DNA of 37,814 nucleotides from Candidatus Bathycorpusculum grumuli (GTDB lineage: Archaea > Thermoproteota > Bathyarchaeia > Bathyarchaeales > Bathycorpusculaceae): assembly GCA_009776805.1 (NCBI GenBank), contig WRNB01000008.1, positions 1 through 37,814 on the forward strand. The letters are read 5' to 3'. Under the pieces are notes generated by a model that had not been told where the DNA came from, made no database searches, and saw nothing but the letters and a program-made list of their open reading frames with translations. The position numbers and the translations under genes were made by a program. This document shows, piece after piece, positions 1 through 8,944 of this stretch (its first letter is position 1; the number at the start of each line of letters is the position of its first letter).

Positions 1-411
1 ATGTGTAGTTGTGTGTGGATTGTGGTGAAAATTATTTTTGCAGACGTGAATCATTATTGTGTAGTAGTCAAAAATTTGACTCGCTACGACTGAATAGTAA
101 CAACGTTTTTATGGTAAAGTCAAATATTTAGAGAATTGTGTTTTTTATGTTGATGGTTGGGATGTTTTTGTTAAGGTGTTGCTGAACGATTGTTATGTTG
201 TTGGTAAGTTGCATATTGTTGTTATTGTGCAGGATAATAGTAATACTTGTTATCGTTTAGGGTGGTTTACGTGTAGTGTAAATGTGGTTTTTAAATGTGG
301 TCTGGTGGTTGATACTTTTTTAAAGCTGTGGAAAAATTTGACAACGTCTGAGGTCTTCGCTCAAATTCAAACAATAGTACTATCTTCCTATAAGTGAAAA
401 CTCTCAAATTA

Positions 412-2130
412 TTAATAGTTAACGGTCGTTCTTTGGTGTACTTTGTTCAAAATAAATTCTAAAAACGTTTTTGTATCTACTTTATCTTTAGAATATAAAT
501 AAAAAAACTTATACGGGTAAGTGTTATCATTGTCTTGAGGTTCTTCTTTTCGTAATTCGTCATAAGTGTTGTAGTCCTTTTCTCCCTTAAATCTAATAAA
601 TGTCTTCTCTTTATCGATTTTTGCGTAAAATTTATTTTCTGCAGGCAAAAGAACAAAATCAAAAGTTTTATGGTGCTTATTGCAAAACTCTTGCAATTCG
701 TCTAACAATTGTAGTATTTCAAAACCATCTTTAATACTAGGATGGGTCAATTTTATTTCATCATATAGCTTTTTATCAATTTTTTTAGTGCTACATAAAT
801 CTTCCATTTCATTCAAATGATTAATCAGCGGTTTAAAAGCCCCTGCAACTTCACAAGCAACACCTTTTTGGGTACCCAGCCAGTGGACATACTCTTCATG
901 TGACTTCCAGATAGGGCTTTTTCTTTCATCCCTTTTGAAATATTCAGCCACATCCGGTTCATTGTTAATAACATTTTTCATATAAAATAATAGATCGATG
1001 TCAGATAACAATGAAAAAGATAACCCTTTTCCAATATCATTTTGCTTGACCGACAACGATTTTGAAGAGAAAACTTTATTTAAAAATGCATCAAATGTAA
1101 TATGGGCATATTTTTTTTGGGTAAATATGGATTTAAGTGAAATACCAACTGCTTTTCTTAAAAGATAATATTCATATAATACAACCGGGTGATTCACAAT
1201 CCACTTCGCCTGTGCATTTTTTGCGTTAATAACGTTATCAATAACACTTAATGCTACTTTTTTAAATGCAGGGCGATAAACGTTATCCTTGTCAACTATC
1301 ACACTAAGACTACTTAACAATCTATCAATGTCCAAAACAACATTTTCATAACCCGACATAAGTGTATCTCTTGTTATGTAGTCCAACTTATCTACATCAA
1401 CTGTTGAGGAGTTTAAAAGACGAATAAGACAATTCTTTATACCTCTTTCAGTTTTTATGTCGGTTGAGTCGGCTGGGTTTACAGTATAGCAACAACCTAA
1501 AATTGAACGTATTATTAAATCCAAGTTAGGTTTTTTATAGGTACTGTCTGTAAAGATTTTAGTAAAAGTCTCAAAATTTTTAATGATAACTATTGAACTC
1601 ATTTTTTCATGTTGCGAAGGCCCTTTCTTATCTTTATCAGCTTTCGTAATAATTGTTGTATAGTCTTGTTTAAATGCGTTTTTTACTGATAGGTCTAACG
1701 AATTGTTAGCCAGAATTTGCGCAATTAATTCTTCATCTAAGGTAAGCTCACCGAGACTCTTTGCTTGATAATTAAATAAATCTTCACAAGTATGAGAAAA
1801 AGGGGCATGCCCTATATCGTGTAAAAGACAAGCTAACAAAAAAGACTCTTTATTTTGCTGTAATATTAACTGATACTTTTTTAAGGAAGTTTGTGTCACA
1901 TCATTACTCAAACAATTGTTATAAAATCCTTCAAAAGCTTTTTGACCTAGATGATATGTACCAATAGAATGAATAAATCGGTCATGTCTTGCTGACGGAT
2001 ATAAAACTCTAAAGCTTGTTTGCTCAACCCATTTCAGACGTTGGAATTCTGCTGTGTCAATAATTTTCCAATAAGGCTCTTCGACTTGGATATATCCATG
2101 TACAGCGTCCTTGATGATTTTTGTTTTCAT
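412..2130 (-). CDS. HD-domain phosphohydrolase (SAMHD1/YwfO-like, COG1078-type)
   Basis: 572 aa; motifs DTAEFQRLKWVEQTSFRVLYPSARHDRFIHSIGTYHLG and LLACLLHDIGHAPFSHT, typical of dNTPase-like HD hydrolases. Confidence 0.88.
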   Translation of the reverse strand: MKTKIIKDAVHGYIQVEEPYWKIIDTAEFQRLKWVEQTSFRVLYPSARHDRFIHSIGTYHLGQKAFEGFYNNCLSNDVTQTSLKKYQLILQQNKESFLLACLLHDIGHAPFSHTCEDLFNYQAKSLGELTLDEELIAQILANNSLDLSVKNAFKQDYTTIITKADKDKKGPSQHEKMSSIVIIKNFETFTKIFTDSTYKKPNLDLIIRSILGCCYTVNPADSTDIKTERGIKNCLIRLLNSSTVDVDKLDYITRDTLMSGYENVVLDIDRLLSSLSVIVDKDNVYRPAFKKVALSVIDNVINAKNAQAKWIVNHPVVLYEYYLLRKAVGISLKSIFTQKKYAHITFDAFLNKVFSSKSLSVKQNDIGKGLSFSLLSDIDLLFYMKNVINNEPDVAEYFKRDERKSPIWKSHEEYVHWLGTQKGVACEVAGAFKPLINHLNEMEDLCSTKKIDKKLYDEIKLTHPSIKDGFEILQLLDELQEFCNKHHKTFDFVLLPAENKFYAKIDKEKTFIRFKGEKDYNTYDELRKEEPQDNDNTYPYKFFYLYSKDKVDTKTFLEFILNKVHQRTTVNY

Positions 2131-2135
2131 TTTTA

Positions 2136-2507
2136 CTAATTGCCTAGAATTTTGTTTGAGGCTGTAATAAATTCGGTTATTACATTATTAGGCAAGCCCG
2201 ACCTAAAATGTCTTTCTAACATTTGAATAACTGGAATTTTATCCGGTTTAACCTTAATTTCTAATCCATTATCATTTGATGACGCGACAAAAAAAGGATA
2301 GTCATCTTCAAATTCAAAAATCCCGTTAATCGAAAACTTTGTAAAGTAGTCTAATTGTTTAAGTGAGTCGTTAACTTGGTTATTAAAAATAATCAAATCA
2401 TTAAATGAAACTTCATGTCGATTACGTATAACTGCCTCTATTATAAAATTTCCAATAACAACATCACAACTTATTGACTTACACATATTTCCATCATTCA
2501 TCTCCAA
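2136..2507 (-). CDS. Small uncharacterised protein, partner of the HD hydrolase
   Basis: 123 aa; ends 5 nt upstream of the HD gene on the same strand; weak full-length resemblance to the 128-aa ORF at 17910..18296, which sits in the same place next to a second HD gene. Confidence 0.75.
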   Translation of the reverse strand: MEMNDGNMCKSISCDVVIGNFIIEAVIRNRHEVSFNDLIIFNNQVNDSLKQLDYFTKFSINGIFEFEDDYPFFVASSNDNGLEIKVKPDKIPVIQMLERHFRSGLPNNVITEFITASNKILGN

Positions 2508-2677
2508 ACAAACGAAGCTTATTATTACGGAAGACTATAGGAAAACAATAAAATCATATATAACTCTTTTTTGTAGAGGAAGTAATTTTCTCTAATTAAT
2601 TCTTCAATTTTGCTCTGTGGCACCTGTTTTTAGTGTGTTCGGTTTTCGGTTAATGTCTGCTCTTGGATGATATGTTG

Positions 2678-2794
2678 TTATTCACTGTTTTTTATGGCTT
2701 TTTCTAGTTCTTCACGGGTTATAAGCTCTCGTCTGTGCAATTCTTTCAGCACGCTTATCTTGAAACGCAGTCCTATACTCGCATTATTAGACAT
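2678..2794 (-). CDS. Small ORF of 38 aa, SHOCT-like (MSNNASIGLRFKISVLKELHRRELITREELEKAIKNSE)
   Basis: Read by hand from the reverse complement; ATG to TAA; C-terminal half fits the short SHOCT-like pattern LKEL..R.LIT.EEFE; may be a remnant. Confidence 0.4.
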   Translation of the reverse strand: MSNNASIGLRFKISVLKELHRRELITREELEKAIKNSE

Positions 2795-2917
2795 ATTAAC
2801 CGCTAAGTTTGGTCGGTTGTAACTATAAAAACATTAATCCGTAGTTCCCGCTATTTTTTCTAGGTACAAATACTAAACTTGTCTACGCAAAATAGAAACA
2901 GGACACTCAATACCAAC

Positions 2918-3146
2918 AATTCAGACTGCGCAAAAACACTAAAAATAATATTGTTAAACACTGTGTGTAGGCAGCCTCCGAAAACCCCATTTCAAAAAAC
3001 TAAGCAACATAGTTACACGGTTTTCGGCACGTGATTTTTGGGAAAATATAGGTTTTCGGAGGTCGCCTGTAGTGTCTGTGTATTCACGTGTGGTTGTATA
3101 TTGTGTGTTTGAGGGAAAATACTTGGGTTGTTGCGCAGTCTGAATT
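2918..3146. repeat. Outer perfect 16-bp inverted repeat AATTCAGACTGCGCAA (2918..2933) / TTGCGCAGTCTGAATT (3131..3146) flanking a MITE-like element
   Basis: Direct sequence match. Confidence 0.8.
2968..3073 (+). mobile_element. MITE-like element copy 1 (about 100 bp, TIR AGGCAGCCTCCGAAAACC...GGTTTTCGGAGGTCGCCT)
   Basis: Terminal inverted repeats; near-identical inverted copy at 18501..18604; TA dinucleotides at the ends. Confidence 0.8.
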
Positions 3147-3528
3147 TGTAACAATCATTAACCCTCTTAATCACCTCTTGAGTAATAACTGTAAAGTGTG
3201 TATAGCTTATTTTTGGCATTAAATCGTACAATACTAGCTCACGTTTAGTGCCGTCTGAAGATGTGATTATTTGATTATGTATATCACCCGTTTCAGTGTT
3301 TTTATATTTACAGTCCGTTATCATTAAAGGACCTGTTCCATTATTGATAATTTTTATGGATATTTTGTTTATATAATTAGTAAAAACAATTTCACAAAGT
3401 GGTCTAACACTGTTTTTATTGTGCACCATTTGTATCCTACTAAAAATCCATGTATAAATCACTGAAATAAAGGCTATAATTGTTGTTGCAATCAGTGTTA
3501 AATTTGCTGTTGTCACCATCCGCAACAT
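3013..3528 (-). CDS. Hypothetical membrane-anchored protein whose C-terminus reads into the MITE-like element
   Basis: 171 aa with an N-terminal TM segment (TLIATTIIAFISVIYTWIFS); the last ~40 aa lie in repeat and flanking sequence, so the natural C-terminus is probably replaced. Confidence 0.55.
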   Translation of the reverse strand: MLRMVTTANLTLIATTIIAFISVIYTWIFSRIQMVHNKNSVRPLCEIVFTNYINKISIKIINNGTGPLMITDCKYKNTETGDIHNQIITSSDGTKRELVLYDLMPKISYTHFTVITQEVIKRVNDCYKFRLRNNPSIFPQTHNIQPHVNTQTLQATSENLYFPKNHVPKTV

Positions 3529-3853
3529 CGATCATTCATCTATGTATTTCCTCATAGTTTTTACCATTTTACGATATATTATCGTAGCCTCAAAAATGAA
3601 ACACTAATTTTATAAAAGCCTGACGAGTAATAATGGCGCGTGGTAGTGTTAATTTAGCGGATCGGGTTCAAGCGGAGGATAGAATTTTTAGAAAAAATGG
3701 AAAAGGTATATTGACTTTTTTGATTCAATGTGATATAGTGAGTATTGGATTGAAAGTAATTAATGATTGACTCTTTTTTTGCGGAAGAAATAAAAACAAC
3801 GCGGAAGAGCTTTTAGGGGAATCTAAGGACGAATCATTAAAAGGCGCGACTAA

Positions 3854-4465
3854 ATGTCAGTTTCAATCGTTGCAATTAAAGAGGTTTATGAAGCGTCGAG
3901 TAAAGTTTCGGCGATAACTTGTACTATGAATATGACATTTTCAAAAGGTAAGCTTGCAGAAGACAAATTTATAGTAGACTGTATAATCGCAAACGATGGC
4001 AACATTATGGTAAATCTTGCCTCTGTTTTTATGATAGAACCAGAAGCAAGAGAGGCAACCGATGATGAATGTGGCACCATTATGGTGGAACTACAAAAAT
4101 ATAGTGATGAATTAAAACGCGGGCTATTGGATGAAAAAGCGCAGCAAAACATATTAAAAATGCTAATACGCGTAGGAATAATTAACGAAAGTACAGTTGG
4201 AATGAAAAATGCAAACGGTATTAAATTTTCAGCATCGCTAAGCGACTTAAATGTTACATTTTTAAGTGGACGTTTTAATGGAAGTACTATTAAGTTAACT
4301 GGCGAAATGTTAGCAGATGGAAAGTTTTGGGCAAATGATGAAGCACCTTTTGTAATGGTATCGCCAAAAGAAAGGAAACTGTCTAAAGCGGAACAGGCTC
4401 AAGTTATAGCAGAAATACAAAAAGAGAGCAGACGAGTAGTGTTTGACTCACCTGCGTTGAATTAA
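3854..4465 (+). CDS. Hypothetical protein
   Basis: 203 aa, normal codon structure, no family recognised. Confidence 0.6.
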   Translation: MSVSIVAIKEVYEASSKVSAITCTMNMTFSKGKLAEDKFIVDCIIANDGNIMVNLASVFMIEPEAREATDDECGTIMVELQKYSDELKRGLLDEKAQQNILKMLIRVGIINESTVGMKNANGIKFSASLSDLNVTFLSGRFNGSTIKLTGEMLADGKFWANDEAPFVMVSPKERKLSKAEQAQVIAEIQKESRRVVFDSPALN

Positions 4466-4469
4466 ATAA

Positions 4470-5093
4470 CAAAAAAATTCGTTGATAACACTGGGAATTA
4501 CGCAAATGGTGCTCGAGGGTGTAAGGTAGCGAACACATTCAAGCCTTATAACGAATTTCTTTTCCGAGCTTTTTTAGCAAAGCATAAGGGTGAGTACGAA
4601 ACTGTCCTTTGGTCTGGCGAACCGAAGGAGTGGGCAATGCCGATAACACTAGAAAAATCTGCGAAGAACATAATGCACACCTTAAACACAGGGAAAAGCC
4701 GTGGAAAACTAACGAGATGTTATTAGACGAAGCAAGTATACTAACCCTTATGCTAATTGGGAAAAAAGCGATGAATAAATGTCAGAAAATGGTGACATAT
4801 TTGCACAATCATTCAATACGCTTATAAATCAACAAAAAATCGAACATTGGAAATCTGCTTCAAGAGCAACCGTCGAAAATACTTGTGGTCAAGCATACGT
4901 TATATTTGGCGAGAAACGTCGAGAAGGTAATATTTATAGTCAGGTAGAACGCGAAGTTTTAAGCAATAATACCAACATAAACCAAAAAGTTATGTTTATA
5001 AACCCCAAAACTTGCAAAATTATTGGAACATGCGATAAAACAAATTTACTTATATGGGCAATAGTTAGTAGTATTGTGTTTTTACAAGTTTGA
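4470..5093 (+). pseudogene. Degenerate protein-coding remnant in several frames
   Basis: Protein-like stretches in shifted frames (KKFVDNTGNYANGARGCKVANTFKPYNEFLFRAFLAKHKGEYETVLWSGEPKEWAMPITLEKS..., then ENGDIFAQSFNTLINQQKIEHWKSASRATVENTCGQAYVIFGEKRREGNIYSQ...). Confidence 0.4.
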
Positions 5094-5209
5094 AAAGTAT
5101 TGTCAATGTCGTAAATACCTTTGTGTTTTTTGTTTGCATGTTTTGTTGTAGGCTATCTCTTTTGAGGGTTGTTAGACTTGTTAAGAATTATTGTGTGGTG
5201 TGTGTTTTT

Positions 5210-5435
5210 TTAGAGTAGTTTTATGAATTCTTCTTTTGTAAGTCCTGTGTCTTTGATTATTTTGTTTAAAAATCGTTCCTTATTTTTTCTCCTGCGTGTG
5301 CTGGAACTACTGTTAATCTGTTGTCTGGGTGTTTTAAGATTATGTGGTTTTCGTGTGTTCGGACGGTTTTGAAGCCTATTTTGGTTAGTGTTTTGATTAG
5401 TTTTTTGCGGGTTGGGGTTTTAGGTTCATTTAGGT
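5210..5435 (-). pseudogene. hicA: HicA-like toxin, frameshifted and lacking a start codon
   Basis: Reverse complement reads PKTPTRKKLIKTLTKIGFKTVRTHENHIILKHPDNRLTVVPAHAGEK, then after a one-base shift at an A6 run KERFLNKIIKDTGLTKEEFIKLL*; matches the HicA fold pattern; lies directly downstream of hicB. Confidence 0.75.
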
Positions 5436-5458
5436 TTGAACCTCAACGAATTGAACAC

Positions 5459-5647
5459 CTAAAGTTCAGTACGACTGTGTTGTTTTAAGTCTTCAGTTTG
5501 TGCTTCTAAGTAGCCTTGGATGGCTTCTTTTATTCTCTCCATCACTGTATCCAGAGTTTTAGCTTGCGTATGACATCCCGGCAACTCGGGAACGGATGCA
5601 ACATAATGGCCATCCTCGTCTTTTTCAACTACAACGCTAAATTTCAT
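5459..5647 (-). CDS. hicB: HicB-family antitoxin
   Basis: MKFSVVVEKDEDGHYVASVPELPGCHTQAKTLDTVMERIKEAIQGYLEA is a classic HicB N-terminal domain; internal Met at 5647 preferred over the 97-aa ORF start. Confidence 0.88.
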   Translation of the reverse strand: MKFSVVVEKDEDGHYVASVPELPGCHTQAKTLDTVMERIKEAIQGYLEAQTEDLKQHSRTEL

Positions 5648-6142
5648 ATCTGCATTCCTGATAGTATACTTTTTTAAACAGATACTAAAAGGGTTTCCAT
5701 ATTTTTGTTTTGAACTCTTGCAGAGTTTGAACCCAAGACTTAATGACGACATCTCACATTAGACTATGTCATAAAGTACTTTAACTGGGGTGGTCTGTTA
5801 AACCAGAAAATCTTTGCGATCCAAATTGCCTCTTACACCAAAATTATCATACACAAAAAAATTATCCTTTAGCTTTTACTGCTCAGCAGGGTTATCTGTT
5901 GGACCAAAAACTAATATCGGCAAAGTTGGTACATTAAAGGGGATCATACGTGTATGGGGTGTGAACTTGGAACAGTTGTTCACCAAAGGCGTGTTAGTGT
6001 AAGGAGTTATAGTGCATAAAAATTTTGATGAACCTGAAAATTATCAGTTAAGTATCTTGTTAATTGGCTTAAGGTTTGGTAAAGGTGGAGGTTGTAAAGT
6101 GGTTAAAACACAAAGTTTGGTATGGGTTCATTATTATGTTGG

Positions 6143-6217
6143 CGGGTCCGACGGGAATTGAACCCGCGACCCCCGGATTAAAAGTCCGGTGCTCTAGCCT
6201 GACTGAGCTACGGACCC
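6143..6217 (-). tRNA. tRNA-Lys (anticodon TTT)
   Basis: Cloverleaf on the reverse strand: GGGTCCG acceptor, CCGGA-CTTTTAA-TCCGG anticodon arm, GCGGG-TTCAATT-CCCGT T-arm. Confidence 0.95.
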
Positions 6218-6446
6218 GCTTTTTATATGTTGGAGCTGTTAAAAACAAGGTGGGGTTTTTTAGCTTTTCGATTCTGTTGGTGTTAAATTAATGTTTAAGA
6301 ATTATTTCATAGTTTTAAGTCGTGTTTGTTGTGGTTATTTTTTTTGTTTTAACGTTTGTATTTAGTGTTAAATTGTGTTTTTCTTTTAATTTTATTTTGG
6401 GTTTGTTGATAAATAAAATTTATGGGTAGTTTAGTGTCTGGTATTG

Positions 6447-6549
6447 TAGTGGTGGTCTCAAAACTTTTTTCAGGAAAATATGTGATATAGTTGTGTGGTT
6501 TTTTGTTGGTGATTTTTGGAAAAATGTGGTTTTTTGGTGGTTGTCTAGT
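6447..6549 (+). mobile_element. Degenerate MITE-like copy
   Basis: Aligns almost gap-free with copy 1: ATATAGTTGTGTGGTTTTTTGTTGGTGATTTTTGGAAAAATGTGGTTTTTTGGTGGTTGTCT versus ACATAGTTACACGGTTTTCGGCACGTGATTTTTGGGAAAATATAGGTTTTCGGAGGTCGCCT. Confidence 0.65.
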
Positions 6550-6964
6550 TAGTGTATCGAATGTGTTATAGTGTGGTGATGTGTTAATTAGGGTAAAAAT
6601 GTGTTAATTACTTTTTATCAATTTGTTAGTGTGAAAAATCTGTTTTTATTTTATAGTGTTTCTTTAGTTGTTGATGTTGTGTTTGTTTTTATGTGTGTGT
6701 TTTTTTTGGTGTGTGTCTATTTAAATGTTAGAGTTGGTGTGAATAATGTTTTATGTTGTTTTACATGTACCTGTTGTGTTTTTTTTTGGTAGAGGTTAAA
6801 AAACTTTCATTGTTTAATGCTATTATCACACGTTTATACACTGTTTGTATACATATTTTTTTCATTTTTGTTAGTTTGGAAAAATAAATTATTAGTCACA
6901 TATATACGTCCATGATAACAAACGTTATTTCTTATACTACTGTACACTGTATCGGTGCCTAAAC

Positions 6965-8173
6965 GTGATTTCATGGAAAAATTCATTTAAACGATTAAAC
7001 GAAGAATATGAGTTGGCAAAGAAAAAGAAACAAGCTGTAGATAATCTGTATATTACAGGAAAAATCTCACAGTTTACTCGTGATTCTTTCAACAAAGATA
7101 TAAATGCAACAATTGTTGATATTGAAAGACAACAAAAAGATCTTTTAGAAAAAATGCAATTTAAAACAGACGAATTAGCGAGTCAAATTAATACTTTGGA
7201 ATCCATTCTTGCGAATTATGAAATTCAACATGTAGTTGGTGAAATTGAAGAATGCGCGTACCAACGTGATGTTTTGCTTTTTACAGCGGTTATGGATGCA
7301 ACCAGAAATGAGTTGGAAACAATTAAACAGGCAACAATGCAATTATGTGTACCAGTGTCTACTATTCAAACAATAGTGCCGCCGGAATTGCCAGTTGACA
7401 CTCCAACAGTTGCAGCTCCAGTTATGGACTGTGTTACAACAGAGAATACTACTCCAGTTGAAATTTCATTACCAGTTGAGACTCAAGTTGAATCTGCTAT
7501 ACTTGAAACTCCAATCTTCGAAGCTACTTCTGATCCAATCTTGGAAGCAATAGAAAAACAAACATTTACTTCAAATGTATCTGTAACTGAGGAGCCAGTT
7601 ATGGAGTCAGCTTTGATTGAGGATGTTGCTGTGGTTGTTGAGGAGCCAGTTATGGAGTCAGCTTTGATTGAGGATGTTGCTGTGGTTGTTGAGGAGCCAG
7701 TTATGGAAGCTCTAAGCGAAGCTGCACCAGTTATCGAAGAGGTATCACCAATTGATTTAGCAGAAACATGTGAACCAATTGAAATTGCAACAAACGACCA
7801 AATGTTTTTAACAACACCCATAGTTGAAGAGTCAGTAATGGAATACAATATGGTGGAAGATGCACAATTTGATACTACCGCAATTATTGATACTCCAATT
7901 GAAGAAGCCGTTACTGAAATAGCTGCTGAAGACGAGCTAGTTTCTGATGTTCCTTTACAAGTTTTCGAAGTCACAGAACAAGTTCCAATTGAACAAACAC
8001 TCGAAAAAGTTATGGAACAATTAAACACTCCAGCAGTTGAAGCCCTAACAGTAGAGGAGTTGACACATGACAGCCACCCTTCTATAGCGCCTCTTCAGGC
8101 GCCTTCCGACATAATAGCCGAAGCAGTAAGCGACGGGCAAATCGACGAAAGCGGCGAAGACACAACTGAATAA
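6965..8173 (+). CDS. Coiled-coil N-terminus with a long acidic, V/E/P-rich low-complexity tail
   Basis: 402 aa from a GTG start; K/E/Q-rich coiled-coil N-terminus, then EEPVMESALIEDVAVV repeats. Confidence 0.8.
   Translation: MISWKNSFKRLNEEYELAKKKKQAVDNLYITGKISQFTRDSFNKDINATIVDIERQQKDLLEKMQFKTDELASQINTLESILANYEIQHVVGEIEECAYQRDVLLFTAVMDATRNELETIKQATMQLCVPVSTIQTIVPPELPVDTPTVAAPVMDCVTTENTTPVEISLPVETQVESAILETPIFEATSDPILEAIEKQTFTSNVSVTEEPVMESALIEDVAVVVEEPVMESALIEDVAVVVEEPVMEALSEAAPVIEEVSPIDLAETCEPIEIATNDQMFLTTPIVEESVMEYNMVEDAQFDTTAIIDTPIEEAVTEIAAEDELVSDVPLQVFEVTEQVPIEQTLEKVMEQLNTPAVEALTVEELTHDSHPSIAPLQAPSDIIAEAVSDGQIDESGEDTTE
7589..7707 (+). repeat. 51-bp in-frame tandem repeat, two full copies plus the start of a third
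   Basis: GAGGAGCCAGTTATGGAGTCAGCTTTGATTGAGGATGTTGCTGTGGTTGTT at 7589..7639 and 7640..7690; GAGGAGCCAGTTATGGA at 7691. Confidence 0.95.
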
Positions 8174-8353
8174 GCTAACTTTTTTTATTTTTTTTCTAAC
8201 TCAATTTTTTTGTAACACATTTTTTTTGCAACAAACTCTATCGTCCAGGTTTGTATGAAAATATTTTGTGATTTCGCGTTTTTTTAGTGTCTATTTGTTG
8301 TTGCCTAGTTTTTTTATGAAATATTAATAACTCTCTTATGGAACATTATATTT

Positions 8354-8851
8354 ATGCCTAAACAAACTAAAACTAAAGACAGTACTAAATCTAGATCTAA
8401 ATCTAAAAATCGTAAAATACAACCTGAAACTCCTGGGATAACAACAAGAAAATCGTACTGGGTAATGTTAACGCTCTTTATGGTTATAGTTTTTTCAATC
8501 GCCAGTTTCATATTAGGTCTTGGTGTAGTTAATACTGTTGTTTTAATGCTCACAATAACTTTTCTGCTTTCTCTTATTGGTTTTGTTAGCACTACTTCTT
8601 CTAACTTGTCTAAATCAAAACGAGCAACTTTTCTCTTTGCAGGTGCATCTATTATTGGTTTTGGCGTCTGGGCAATTATTGCTATAGTTTCAACAGCTAC
8701 TGGATTAATAGAAAACTTGTTTGCTGATACTTTCTATCTCATTCCAAGTATTGTTATATGTTTAACTGCAGGTGCGTTTATAGGTGAATTACTGGGAAAA
8801 AACAAACGTATACAAACATTTGTCTTCAAACCCGAAGATATTCCACCTTAA
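8354..8851 (+). CDS. Small integral membrane protein with a basic N-terminus
   Basis: 165 aa; KTKDSTKSRSKSKNRK N-terminus and several hydrophobic segments. Confidence 0.75.
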   Translation: MPKQTKTKDSTKSRSKSKNRKIQPETPGITTRKSYWVMLTLFMVIVFSIASFILGLGVVNTVVLMLTITFLLSLIGFVSTTSSNLSKSKRATFLFAGASIIGFGVWAIIAIVSTATGLIENLFADTFYLIPSIVICLTAGAFIGELLGKNKRIQTFVFKPEDIPP

Positions 8852-8944
8852 AACTTTAACTTTATTTTTCTCTTTCATACAGAACCTTTAAGAGTATAAG
8901 ATTTAGCATGTTTTTTTAACAATAAAGTACAGGACACGATTTAA

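Noticed and set aside
7589-7707. Possible CRISPR-like direct repeats
   Set aside because: Copies are directly adjacent with no spacers and lie in-frame in a CDS; no CRISPR array or cas gene seen in the window
7483-8028. 181-aa Ser/Thr-rich ORF antisense to the acidic repeat protein
   Set aside because: Mirror of the repetitive V/E/P codons on the + strand; the + strand ORF is longer and has a coherent coiled-coil N-terminus
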